Source: Spinellus fusiger (lineage: Eukaryota > Mucoromycota > Mucoromycetes > Mucorales > Phycomycetaceae). From it: 64,000 bases of DNA. The notes under the pieces were generated by a model. That model ran no database searches, was not told the origin of the DNA, and saw nothing but the letters and a program-made list of their open reading frames with translations. The stretch's first letter is position 1; each line of letters opens with the position of its first letter. Positions 11,090-21,242 of this stretch are shown here, piece after piece. The translations under genes and the position numbers were made by a program. Location of the stretch: NCBI GenBank assembly GCA_025094145.1, contig JALLLS010000032.1, positions 1 to 64,000 on the forward strand, in the 5' to 3' direction.

Positions 11090-11980
11090 GACTAACCTAT
11101 TGCTTTTTTTTTATGTTATTATATACTTTAATAGCATCCTGATTTCCGATACATATCATAGGGTGTCTATTAGTTTATACCTATTATTTAATATAATAAA
11201 CTCTAATTAATGAATAAATCTTTTCTTCTTCTTACAACCCTATCCTTGGGAATATACATACAGACGTAGCTGTAAATCCATGTGTATCTCGGTGAATAAG
11301 ATAAAAAGCTCAAGTAAATTGTTCTTTTGATACCTTTAAATATATCTTCTAAAGATAGTTTCTTCGAGTGTCTATTTTGTTCACCGGCAAGTGTTGTATA
11401 GAAGAATATTACAAGTACCACTTTGTTTTCAATAGATAAAACTGTCCATGTAACTGAGTTACTTATACAAATAGTATAGTATGGCTAGAAAGATGGGTTT
11501 TAACGATGGATACAGAAAGTGCACCAACATGATAATTATATTCAAGTAGGGTGAATTACTGAAGCGAGAAGATAAACAAAGTTCAAGGCTTATTATACCA
11601 TACACATGATAAAGACATGCATACCCTATCCATGTATTTCTGCATATCATCTATCCAAGAGTTGTTTGCATTGATAAACCCATTTTTGTGTTTTTGTGTT
11701 TTTGTGTTTTTGTATAACAAATTCATCTATCCTTACCATCAATGACTATCGAGCCTATATAGAAGATAGCTCTTTCCCCTGTCTCTGTTTCTATTCATTT
11801 ACTTATATATTTATATATTCACTTATTTACTTATTTATCCACTTATTTATTTATTAAGAATAATGGTAATAACAGTAAGGATAAGAGTAATAGTTGGTTT
11901 GTTCCTTATAGTTCATATACATCTATAAAAGATCAGTTCCATGACTTTTTATCTAATCTAATATCAATCATTGTGCTAAT
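11090..11980. other. Intergenic between converging MFS and PPR genes
   Basis: The two genes converge, so this is 3' sequence for both. It contains short simple repeats, GTGTTTTT-type at 11691-11716 and (ACTTATTT)-like at 11800-11855, and no credible ORF. Confidence 0.6.
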
Positions 11981-13102
11981 CTAATTTATATCTTTTATAG
12001 ATATCAGCAAGCTCTTCCTCTCCTTCAACAAATTCTTATTTCTCATCAGTCTGTTCCTTTTTGCGGTGGCCTTTCGATTATCTTTATCTCTTTGTTCGTA
12101 AACCTTCTTCAATAAAAGGTCTCTGAATTTAACACCCATATTGTTACCATTCATAGTTAAGAATGCTTTATGTATTAAGTTGTTGGCACCATCGAATTGG
12201 CGTACTTTGCACATGGCATTAATAACAATACTCAAAATGGCTCTGTCTGGGATAAGGTCGTAGCCCTCCATGTCATCCAACAGCTCAAGCACTTTCTCAT
12301 AATGGCGTTGTTGTACAGCTGATTGAAGCATCATGCTATAGGTATGGAGGTTTGGCTTCATTTTCTTATCCAGGAGGTTTTGGAACATCATCTGCATATT
12401 CGCATAGTCTCCTTTGTTGAGAAATACTTTCAGTAGTATATTGTAAAGAACAGTGTTTGAGTTGAGCTGAAGTTCTGTTATCTGTGTGCATAGTTTTACA
12501 ATGTGTTCCATATCATTGTTGCTTATTGTGCTTCGACGTCCAATAAGATGAATAAGCATGGTGTACATGTATTGCATGGCTCTTACTTCTTTGCGGGAGG
12601 GAGGGAATATTTTGAAGCGAGCATTGGATAGGTTAAGAATTATATACATACCATCAATATCACGAGCATGAAAAAAAGCTCTTGTGAGTTGGTAAATAGC
12701 TTCTCTACTTGGAAGCTGTTGTTTAGACAGTAACTCCATGTAGACTCGAAGGGCGTCATGTCTATCTCCTCTCTGTGATAGCTGGGTGATAGCTATAGAC
12801 CCACTGGCTGAGCGTTCTCTTTTCCGTAAACTCATGGGTTTTTCTAAACTACTAGGCTCTTTGGTAGTTGAAAAGAGGCGAATGACGTTGGGCTTATAGT
12901 TCTGATAGTTTACAACAGACGTCGTGCTTAAGATGGGTCGCGTCTCTGAATATCGACAATATGTGCATTGTGGTTTTTTGAAGGAAAGAATGGCGGTAGG
13001 ACGTCTTAAAGAAGATTCCGTGAGAAGGGAGGTGATGAATAGACTGAGGGATTGACTATTGATACGTCTTAGGCTCATGTCAATAAGTGTTATTTCTTCC
13101 AC
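11981..13102 (-). CDS. Mitochondrial pentatricopeptide repeat (PPR) protein
   Basis: Intronless, 373 codons. PPR proteins bind organellar RNA and act in processing, stability or translation of mitochondrial transcripts. Three consecutive helical-hairpin units are visible at about residues 222-258 (VLYNILLKVFLNKGDYANMQ), 258-293 (LHTYSMMLQSAVQQRHYEKV) and 293-328 (AILSIVINAMCKVRQFDGAN), with weaker units upstream from about residue 105 (AITQLSQRGDRHDALRVYMEL). The first Met is at 13102, but a Met eight residues later (13078) begins an Arg/Ser-rich, acid-free stretch that looks like a mitochondrial presequence, so I favour 13078 as the start. The C-terminus is strongly basic (RKATAKRNRLMRNKNLLKER). 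The exact RNA target cannot be inferred. Confidence 0.8.
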   Translation of the reverse strand: MEEITLIDMSLRRINSQSLSLFITSLLTESSLRRPTAILSFKKPQCTYCRYSETRPILSTTSVVNYQNYKPNVIRLFSTTKEPSSLEKPMSLRKRERSASGSIAITQLSQRGDRHDALRVYMELLSKQQLPSREAIYQLTRAFFHARDIDGMYIILNLSNARFKIFPPSRKEVRAMQYMYTMLIHLIGRRSTISNNDMEHIVKLCTQITELQLNSNTVLYNILLKVFLNKGDYANMQMMFQNLLDKKMKPNLHTYSMMLQSAVQQRHYEKVLELLDDMEGYDLIPDRAILSIVINAMCKVRQFDGANNLIHKAFLTMNGNNMGVKFRDLLLKKVYEQRDKDNRKATAKRNRLMRNKNLLKERKSLLISIKDIN

Positions 13103-13747
13103 CGATTTGATGTAAACAATGACTTGTGCGGCATCTCAATAGGTAGGACATTGTAGAAAGAGAATCAAGAGCCAATCATTTCTTCCAACACTCGGCTGTG
13201 GTTTCTAGGCTTCGCTCAAGTGGTAGTTAGGACAAAATGTCTTTTCTCTGTGATCTTGTTCATAAAAATAAAAAATAAATAAAAGGACTCCTATGAATTG
13301 ATCATTAGCACCAGTCAATTCATAGGCTATTTTTTTATAACACAATAATGGCAGTTCAAAGAGAGTTGTAGAAAGAGAAAAGGCCATTTTTCTGCTTATG
13401 CGAATGCAGTTCTTCCCGTGATAAATAAGAGGGCACGGCAACAAGAATCATCTGCATATAGTGAAACAGGCATTGTGCAATTGTAAAGTGTAGAATACAC
13501 TTCAAACAAGGATAGAAGAATTCAAAGAAGATATAGCAGATACGGTCGTGTGCTAATTTTATCATTTGTCTTTTATGATGACTCGTAAATAGCATCCATG
13601 TTCACATATACTCTAGGATTCATCATGATTTCTGTGCTATATATATTACTTGGTACTGCTAATGATTGCATGCTTTACAAAGAATCATAGTGCCACTCTA
13701 CTCTATATAAGGAAAGAACTGTACTTGTCATATACATTTCTTGTATA
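13103..13747. other. Intergenic between PPR gene and transposon
   Basis: No gene seen. Small ORFs at 13205-13595 (minus) and 13650-13847 (plus) have no recognisable composition, and the latter runs into the transposon end. The TA at 13746-13747 is one copy of the transposon's target duplication. Confidence 0.6.
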
Positions 13748-13778
13748 CACTATTTTCACTTATTATTGTCACACTTTT
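13748..13778 (+). repeat. Left terminal inverted repeat of the transposon
   Basis: 31 bp beginning CACTATTTTCACTTATTATT, matching the reverse complement of 15377-15407 with one difference (A at 13771 where the other end implies G). Confidence 0.93.
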
Positions 13779-13892
13779 GGAAAAAAAAATTGTCGCACTT
13801 TTGGAAAAAAACTTAGCGCACAAGTGGAAAAAAACTTGTCACATTAATAAATTAAAAGATGGCGTATAAGTTGGATGCGACAAATGCGACAT
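13768..13892 (+). repeat. Subterminal repeats, left end
   Basis: Three units spaced about 23-24 bp start at 13768, 13792 and 13816: GTCACACTTTTGGAAAAAA, GTCGCACTTTTGGAAAAAA and GCGCACAAGTGGAAAAAA. At 13875-13892 the motif TGCGACAAATGCGACAT follows in the other orientation. Such arrays in Tc1-like elements are commonly transposase binding sites; that role is inferred. Confidence 0.7.
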
Positions 13893-13905
13893 AAATGTTT
13901 TATTT

Positions 13906-15222
13906 TTAAAGAGGCTTCTCTTGTAAGCAATCCTCAAATCTATCGACAGAGTATTTGCAAAACCCTCTGAGGTCACCGAGAAGAACTTGGTTAGATGCAT
14001 CGGCGATTCTAGATGACAGAGTTTCTTCTTCCAAGAGTCTTTCTCTTTTTAACCTGCTTTTGCAAACAGACCAGAATTGCTCAATGGGATTCAACTCTGG
14101 TGAGTAAGGGGGAAGATAAACACACTTGTACCCACGGCCTTCAATAAAGCTTTTAATGTCTTCATTCATGTGGATGGGGGCGTTGTCCATAATCAAGTAA
14201 TTATCCTTGAAAACATCTGGAAAATTGTCCATGACATCCATTGTATCGCTCAAGAAATTGATATAGTGGCCAGTAACAGTGCCTTTGCTTTGTTTTTGAG
14301 AAGGCCCACTAGATCCAGTAGTTCTTCTCTTCTTTGAAACAGGCAACATTCGGGGCCGTCTTACTTTTATGTTGACAAGGCCTTGAGCAGATGTTGCTCC
14401 CAGGATGGTTGTTGTTTTAGCCCTCGTTCTTGGTACTTTTACTACTGCACAAGTACCTACTTTTGACCAAGCAAAAGTACGCTTTATGTTGATGTGGAAT
14501 GCCGTCTCATCTATAAAGACACAGTTGCTCATGTAGTCCATGTCTGTCTCCATCCATTTCTGTACCCACTCCTTTTGATTCTTGATCTTTTCAGGACTAT
14601 TACGATCAACTGAATGAAAATGGGCTCTTTTTAGACTGATCTTACAATTTTTGGTGACAAAATTGTAGAGAGCTGTTTTCGATATCTCTAAATCAATAAA
14701 AGACGTTCTCAAACTCTCCATCATTTGATCCAGGACTAAAGAGGGCTGATCGTCCAATAAATCGACCAAAAATCTTTTATGGCTATCGTCAAGTAGTGCT
14801 GGTCTACCGACTGGCCTTCCACTACCTTTTCTGGCAATGAATGTCTGAGGGTTCTGCTGATCGTTTGAGTACCATCGCTGAGCAGTGAGTGGGTGGATTT
14901 GAAGTTTCAGCGCAGCAGCTCTGACGCTCATACCCCTTTCATAAATCAATACAAACAACTGCTCTTTTTCGGAATCTTTGTAATGCCTGTGGATACCAGG
15001 AGCTCTGTTATCCTCTTCCGTATTGACATCTCTGTCTACGGATTGTTGTACAGTTCTTCTTTCTGGCTTCTCGGGTGGTTTGAGGTCAAGGTACATCCCG
15101 AAATTTGTAACCGTCTCAATGGGGTACGTCTCCTCGTCTACCTCCATCTCCACTACTGTAACGGCTATGCCTTCATCATTATAGATATTTCCTTGGCCGT
15201 CTTCGTGCACAATGTTATTCAT
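13906..15222 (-). CDS. Transposase, IS630/Tc1 superfamily, DD34E
   Basis: 438 aa, one exon, no stops. It cuts and pastes the element that carries it. Residues about 80-120 form a helix-turn-helix (EKEQLFVLIYERGMSVRAAA then LTAQRWY), followed by a GRPVGRP AT-hook-like linker and a second DNA-binding part to about 225. The catalytic domain shows FIDETAF (Asp ~236), LIMDNAPIH (Asp ~345) and LNPIEQFWS (Glu ~380); 34 residues separate the second Asp from the Glu. YLPPYSPELNPIE is the usual block before the last acid. The acidic N-terminal 75 residues are not recognised. The start ATG is at 15222, just inside the right end. All residues needed for catalysis are present, so activity is plausible. 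Confidence 0.92.
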   Translation of the reverse strand: MNNIVHEDGQGNIYNDEGIAVTVVEMEVDEETYPIETVTNFGMYLDLKPPEKPERRTVQQSVDRDVNTEEDNRAPGIHRHYKDSEKEQLFVLIYERGMSVRAAALKLQIHPLTAQRWYSNDQQNPQTFIARKGSGRPVGRPALLDDSHKRFLVDLLDDQPSLVLDQMMESLRTSFIDLEISKTALYNFVTKNCKISLKRAHFHSVDRNSPEKIKNQKEWVQKWMETDMDYMSNCVFIDETAFHINIKRTFAWSKVGTCAVVKVPRTRAKTTTILGATSAQGLVNIKVRRPRMLPVSKKRRTTGSSGPSQKQSKGTVTGHYINFLSDTMDVMDNFPDVFKDNYLIMDNAPIHMNEDIKSFIEGRGYKCVYLPPYSPELNPIEQFWSVCKSRLKRERLLEEETLSSRIADASNQVLLGDLRGFCKYSVDRFEDCLQEKPL

Positions 15223-15312
15223 TTTTTAAGAAAAGTAAAATGTAAGAAAACCCCAAGTACTTAGAATACGCCAGTTTTAAATCTTTTACTATGCCAAATT
15301 TTAATTAATTAA

Positions 15313-15390
15313 TGCGACATATTTTATCCCATTAGTACGTCAAGTTTTAATTTATTGATGCGACATATTTTTCTCTAAAAGTGCGACAAT
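15313..15390 (+). repeat. Subterminal repeats, right end
   Basis: TGCGACATATTTT occurs at 15313 and again at 15359, and GTGCGACAAT at 15381, matching the TGCGACA core repeated at the left end in inverted orientation. Confidence 0.65.
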
Positions 15391-15407
15391 AATAAGTGAA
15401 AATAGTG
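15377..15407 (-). repeat. Right terminal inverted repeat of the transposon
   Basis: Reverse complement of 13748-13778 with one mismatch, ending GAAAATAGTG followed by the TA target copy at 15408-15409. Confidence 0.93.
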
Positions 15408-15678
15408 TAAATGGTGCATAAAAAAGTAAGAGCCAATGAGAGCTATAGTCATCCTAGCCGCTGTGGATAGTGGATAGTCTTTATGTTTATTTATTTAATT
15501 AATTAACAAATCAGTGAGCGTGCTATGGCTATTGGCACTAGGGGAGCCAGTAAGACTAGTCTAGGGAAGGTTGATCTGTCTTGTCTTCACTCCCTCCCGC
15601 ACTACGTGTGCATAGACTACCAGGCCAACAGGAGAAGGTATTTGCTTTATTGGTTGGTTATTGAAGACTACTGCACCT

Positions 15679-15828
15679 ATGCATGTATCTTCATGCATGT
15701 ATCTTCATGCATGTATCTGTATGTGTGTATCTGTATGTATGTATCTGTATGCATGTATCTGTATGTGTGTATCTGTATGTATGTATCTGTATGCATGTAT
15801 CTGTATGCATGTATCTGTATCTATCTAT
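15679..15828. repeat. TGTATCTGTATG-type minisatellite
   Basis: Nested units of CATGTATCT and GTATGTATCTGT alternate over about 150 bp. The several overlapping ORFs here (Cys/Met/Tyr-rich on plus, Thr/His/Tyr-rich on minus) are products of the repeat. The rest of 15408-16320 shows no gene. Confidence 0.85.
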
Positions 15829-16320
15829 GAAGCTATCTATGAAGCTTCCTGTAGATGTGCATTGATATATAAGCAAGAGTATGACTTTAGGATCTAGAAT
15901 GAATCTTAATCTTTATGGAATCATCCTCTTACCTTGGATCTTCATTCTATACACATCTTAGTAATCTCAATAGACACATTATTGGTTCAATAGTCAATAA
16001 ACAAGAGAATAGTTTTATTTACAAAAGAATGGAAAGCAGATAGAGCATCAATGCTAGTTATAAACGAGTGGAAGGCATAAAACATACATACAAGGAATAA
16101 GTCACCAAGTCCTACATCTCAAGTATTCCCCACTAAGATGGAGGAAATAGTGACTCATACAAAGGGAAAGGGGCTAGTGAGTTATACTAGAAGGAATTAA
16201 AGAGTGGGAGAAGAATAAGGATATGGAAGTGAGAAACTATCGTCAAAATGTAGATATTTGCATGAGAAAGGGAGTGTGTGGGGTGCATACATAGAGAGAA
16301 ATGAGTGAAAAGAAGTACAT

Positions 16321-19036
16321 TCAGAGACTGACAAAGATATTGACAGTGCTAGACCCCCCACGGCTTTCAAACGCCATCTGAACATCATCATCTGAGTTAA
16401 TGGTGATATGATCACCATCTTCGTCCTTGTACTTGAGTCGCAGGATTGTGTTTGGCTTGAGATTGGCAACGAGCTTAATCTTTTTCTCCACCTTTTCCAT
16501 AAGATCAGAAAAGACAACGCCATGAGAAACTGCAATAGAATAGACACCTTGGCTGTAGATCAGCTTTACTTTGAGTGCGCTTGGACACATGGCCTCTGTC
16601 ATTCTGTCGATCTGATATTGTAGTGCATTGGAAGCAGCCATATCCGAAAGTCGAGAAATAGACGGAATTGAGTTGATAGAACTAATAGAGCTAATAGAAC
16701 TGATGGGGTTGATGGGGTTAATTGAGCTGATAGGATCAGAAGGCAAAGGAGATCCTGTGGGCAATCGAGTGTTGGTGCGCACAGACACACTGGCGCCCAT
16801 GACAACGACAGCTGCCTTGTGAATATTTGGACTACTTTGAGATCGAAGGCGTGTCTGGGAGGGCAGTATAGGGCGAGACTCTGGTGGAACAGTAGAATGG
16901 GACTGGCTCCTATGAATAGGGGCGGGTGCAGGCAGTCCAAAATGATCTTGGTCCCATGGAGGACTTGTCATTCCTAAAGTAGTGTCCAAGAGTCCTGAAC
17001 GCTCAGCATCCGTTGCACGCGGAGTCCCAACAGGTGAAGAAGGGTTCGAAGGAGGTGGAGAAGCTGGGTAATGTCCAGAGTGACTGGTATGGGGTAAATG
17101 AGTGGTAGAGGCAAGACGTGGTAGAGGCATCAAATTCATTCCAGGTGTATGGAAATTGCGAGATTTCTCTGTGTCTAATGGCAGTCTACGTCCAAGAGAG
17201 AAGAACTGGCCTGTGGAGGGTGTGGAGACCAGTACATCTTCGTCAGCATCTTCTTCCTCCTCTTCTAATGCATGGATACTTGTTCGGCCACTGGTGGAGT
17301 GTGAAGGTGTGATTGGGAAAAAACCCTTGCACTTGGTAAGCACACTCTCCCACTGCCTGAGCTGTTCTTCGTTACGGAACTTGAGCACCAACTGCTCAAA
17401 TTCGCTGTCAGCCCACTCGATGACTAAACGACACATACCTAAAGAATAGAGAAATGAGTTGTGTTTCTATGAAGAGATTGTTTACCATTCTGTGATTTGT
17501 TATAAACATTCACTATTCTGTTGAGAGCCACTGCATATTTCAGTTGAAGACTGACTCTTCTCTTTCTTTTCATCATGGGATTGGTTTTAGTCAATAGACT
17601 TTTAGATCCCTCTTTTACTTGTTTACACACCAACAATGTCTTTTCAAACAAGAGCACGAGATGTTCATGATCAATCTCATTGATAGATAGAAGCATCTTC
17701 TCTTGTAGTAAAAGACTGCCATGACTTTCAATAGGAAGACCCTAAGCGATGGATTAACAAGATAGGATAGACTAAAGACCCTTACCTTCCAATCCTCCAT
17801 ACGCTGCTTCAGCTCTACTACAGCCTGTATGTTCTCCTGTTTACGCTGTGTCTCATTGACCTTTTCAGCCACTCTTTTTATAGCATCGAGTCCTTCCACT
17901 GTCTCTGGGTACCACTCCCAAGCAGTGTTGGTGCTTTTTACTAAGCTAGTCATTAAAAGAGGGTATTTACAGATGCGCTGGATAGGTTTGATCAACATAG
18001 ACAGTAGTTCATAAGATGAGCTAAAATCATGTTCTAGTTTTTGTAATTCAGAGGCCTTTTCCTTGACAAGGTCTTGGGCAGCATAGTAGTTTGAGCAATA
18101 GGGTTCATAGACAGAAAAGGCTTCTTCTGTCTGTACAAACAATGCACCGAGACGCTGTTCTTCAGGTACCTTTTCAGCAATTTCTTCGAGTTGAATAAGA
18201 AATCGACGCTGAAAGTCCACCAGCGCATTGAGATTTCCAAATAAGTAATGCACCGTGTCGGGTGAGGTGATTTTTGCATTCTGTACTTCCCTCATGTATT
18301 CCTAAGCAGAAAGATTGAGGAGATGTACATGATAGTCACCATAGTAACTGATAACTAATCACTAATAATCACTAATAATAGCTACCATCTTACTTGTAGT
18401 TTCTCCATATCGTTGACATATTTACGCTCTGTCTCTACCAACTCCATCACCACTTTGTCTCTTACATCTTTAGGCCCATCCACCGGACCCGATGTATGTG
18501 GTTGAGCACAAACAATACCACGACATTCGAGTAAATAGAGAATCTTACTCATTGTATTTACCACCTTTTTCATAATATATTGGGTAAGGACACTACTTCT
18601 AATGGACTGTTGCCTGGTTTACCTTTACAAATCCATTCGTGTCGTCTAGATAGATATCGGTAATAGCAAACAAATCCTCATCGGTAAACTTGAGCTGTTC
18701 CCGACAAGCCAATAAAAAACGATATACAACTACTTTGGCATTGTTGGTTTCACTGAGGGTTGGATTGTGTTCAAACGTTAATCGTACTTCTGGATCCAAT
18801 GCATTGTAGAGTGTGCACAGGGGAATCCCTAAGCGACACAAATGCCATAGCTTTGTAAGTGGATCACTCGACATTGGCGTGGGTGTGTGCTGTAGTGTTG
18901 TGTCCATATCGAGATAGGCCTGTATGCCCTTGACAGAAGAAAGACGGTCGAGGACAGAACGACATGTATGATAAAGAGAAGAACAAAGAGGAGAAGAAAG
19001 AGAAGGAGAAGGAGGCAGTTTCACCATTGTTTCCAT
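16321..19036 (-). CDS. CDC24: Cdc24-type Rho guanine nucleotide exchange factor
   Basis: Activates Cdc42 by GDP/GTP exchange at sites of polarised growth, with the Bem1-type scaffold as partner. Exons on the minus strand: 19036-18623, 18564-18394, 18301-17786, 17741-17486, 17438-16321, giving 824 aa, close to yeast Cdc24. Order of domains: CDC24-type calponin-like region (~45-140; KLWHLCRLGIPLCTLYNAL), RhoGEF/DH domain (~165-355; VMELVETERKYVNDMEKLQ, LLSMLIKPIQRICKYPLLM), PH domain (~365-490, ending QWESVLTKCKGFFP), a Ser/Pro-rich linker with SINPINPISSISSISSIN-type repeats, and a C-terminal PB1 domain (~740-824) with the acidic OPCA-type stretch KDEDGDHITINSDDDVQMAF. DH, PH and PB1 together make the assignment firm. 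Confidence 0.94.
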
Positions 19037-19814
19037 GGCTTTAATAAAAAGAAAGAGAGAAGAACTATCTTTTTGTTTGTTTGTTTGGAGAACACGAATT
19101 TACGCAAGAGAAAGAGAGAAAAAGAAAGAGAAAAGAAAACAAGGAGAAACTGACCTATATTTTAGTGACAAAGCAGACTACATTTCCCTTTTTTGTAGTG
19201 TAAGGTTATCATTTCTTTTCTCTCTTTATTATTATTATTATTATTATTATTATTCTGTGATTTTTAGTTTATACTTTTTTCTATATTAAAAATGAGTTCT
19301 CCATGGATACGAAGAGTGAAACAGGTACATAGGGTAGTCATGGCAATAAATGAAACAATGTCACTAGATGATAAACCGATACACCGATATACCGATACAC
19401 CGATGGCCACCATAGCAAAAATTTCATAAGGCACTGAACTGGCATAGCAGATGCATGACTATTGATCAGTTTCAATTCACTTGTGTGGAACTTTTCCTTG
19501 TCAACACAACTCAATGGCTCGTTCCGCACTGACCCTCCTTTTCAACCTCCGTTCTCTTTTCTCTCTTTCCCTTTACAAATGCAAACCCCTCTTACACTCT
19601 AGAAAGTGACTAGAGAAGAGGTGTGTTATAAAATAAGCACCTCTTCTCTCTTCTCTAACAAAAGTCACTCCCATGAAACCAGTCTATTGAAACCAGTCTC
19701 TTGAAACCAGTCTCTTGAAATCCCCTATGGAATCCCCTATGGAATCCCCTATGGAATCCTCTTTGGTGGCCCACGCTCACTGTACTTGTGTCACTCACGC
19801 GTCTCATTTTATTT
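19037..19814. other. Intergenic with simple repeats
   Basis: Purine-rich leader of Cdc24 (19037-19145), a (TTA)n microsatellite at 19226-19254, and two tandem arrays at 19672-19762: TTGAAACCAGTCTC three times, then CCCCTATGGAAT four times. A plus-strand ORF starting in the second array (19715) encodes its repeat (MESP) and has no other support. Confidence 0.6.
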
Positions 19815-20579
19815 CTATCGCGTGCGAGTCACTCGATAAATACAACCAAGCACACACAATGGTAACCACTTTAGTAGGTAGTGTTGTGGAGTACTCAACA
19901 CATCCTGGCGAAGAAGAAAGTATTCATTGTCTACCACCACCCTTTGATAATGACGCCTTGCTCTGTGCAAAACACTCAGATGGGCCAATAGCCCAAGGGT
20001 ACCCCACAGCCGCCAAGAGGATTTCCATACCAGACACCCTGTAAACAAATAAACACATCCTTGCCAATACCGCTGTTGAGTGAGACGGTGGTGTTCCTGG
20101 GCTTTGAGGGCCTGACATGCACTATCAATATGAAGAACAGGAACATTGGCCTTGATAGCACGTTGGAGGTCATGAGGGTTTGAAATGCCCACTGCCATGA
20201 CAAGTGAGGTAGGGTGGGAAAGAAGAGGACGGATACAGTCCTCATTCCACACTCCTTGCACGAGTTGCAGCACCCGTAATACATCTACATTCTCAGTGGG
20301 ATAACTGTGGATAGACAATAGACTTCACTCTGGCCTCTACGTGGGTAGAGTAGTGTCTTTATTGTTACCTTTGGGTTCTAAACGGGATACTTTGAAGGAC
20401 ACCACACAGGCATTGGGGATATCGAGAGGCATAGATAAAACAGTCCTTAATAGGTCGGTGTGTATTCCAGTGGGTTATCAAGTCACTGCTGTCCAAGAGA
20501 ATAGAGATAGACTGTATTTTGCTCCAAAGAAATGTTGGTGTACAAAAAGGACAGTGCCAGAAGAAACAATCCTTATTTT
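19815..20579 (-). CDS. Possible spliced Cys-rich protein, incomplete model
   Basis: I do not recognise this protein. Two minus-strand segments splice in frame: 20579-20369 (entered after a CCTACAG acceptor, left at AG|GTAACA) and 20304-19815 (acceptor CCACAG). The joined reading has natural-looking composition: a Cys/His cluster DCFFWHCPFC near the start, then LITHWNTHRPIKDCFIYA, then VMAVGISNPHDLQRAIKANV. No start Met is visible; the first exon would lie further upstream, in or beyond the trinucleotide repeat at 20.6-20.8 kb. The 3' end is also uncertain: an alternative frame after about 20070 gives GMEILLAAVGYPWAIG and stops at 19924, which would need one more small intron. Function unknown. 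Confidence 0.35.
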
Positions 20580-20610
20580 CTGTAGGAGTGGCTGATGATG
20601 GTTGGGTACA

Positions 20611-20772
20611 AAATAATAATAGTAGTAGTAGTAATGGTAGTAGTAATAATGATAATATTAGTAATAATGATAATATTAGTAATAATGATAATATTAGTAA
20701 TAATAATAATGGTAGTAGTAATGGTAGTAATAATAATAATAGTAGTAGTAATAATGATAATATTAGTAATTG
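20611..20772. repeat. AAT/AGT trinucleotide repeat region
   Basis: Mixed AATAAT/AGTAGT/GATAAT units over about 160 bp. One plus frame translates to Asn/Ser runs, one minus frame to Leu runs. Neither is treated as a gene. The remainder to 21242 shows nothing convincing. Confidence 0.85.
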
Positions 20773-21242
20773 TATAGTACTAGTAATAATAGACTAAAGG
20801 AACGCTTATTTCGGCCTTATTCGGGTGTTGAGCTTACTAGACGAAAGAATAGAGAGGGGGAAATGGAAGAGAATAGTAATGACCATGGCAGTGATAATAA
20901 TCATAGCGATGATAGTGTCTGTATCCAAGTATCTATGTATGAGTTCTACGGTGAGTTCATGGTCAGATGGACAGTTAGCCAAGTCATCTACGAAACAGTC
21001 AATTCATATTTAGATAGCATTGTAATTCACACTTAAATACAAGAATCTGTAACGTGTAAGAATCATCTAACTAAATATGCCTATTACGATGATGGAGGCT
21101 ACATACACCAAGTGTCAATGCTGTTTTTTTAGTGTGCAACCGGATTTTATTCTATTCTATGAAAATTACTGTTTCAAGCCGTAAGTCCAACTATGACTAG
21201 AACAGGGGCTATCGGGGTCTAGAAGGATGAAGAGCATGCATA

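Larger units (their letters stand above)
13748..15407 (-). mobile_element. Complete Tc1/mariner-like (IS630-type) DNA transposon, 1,660 bp
   Basis: Bounded by 31-bp terminal inverted repeats with one mismatch and flanked by TA on both sides (13746-13747 and 15408-15409), the hallmark of Tc1/mariner insertion at TA. It encodes one uninterrupted transposase on the minus strand with the full DDE triad. Both ends also carry short repeats containing TGCGACA or its complement. Intact ends, intact ORF and a clean target duplication point to a recent insertion, unlike the decayed relative at 7031-7603. It sits between the PPR gene and Cdc24 without breaking either. Confidence 0.93.

Noticed and set aside
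15661..15897. Cys/Met/Tyr-rich ORFs on plus and Thr/His-rich ORF on minus
   Set aside because: They are translations of the TGTATCTGTATG minisatellite in several frames.
17102..17449. 115-codon plus-strand ORF
   Set aside because: Antisense shadow of the Cdc24 last exon.
19715..20044. 109-codon plus-strand ORF beginning MKSPMESPMESPMES
   Set aside because: Starts inside a 12-bp tandem repeat; the opposite strand has the better coding reading.
20519..20797. Asn/Ser-rich plus-strand ORF
   Set aside because: Product of the AAT/AGT trinucleotide repeat.
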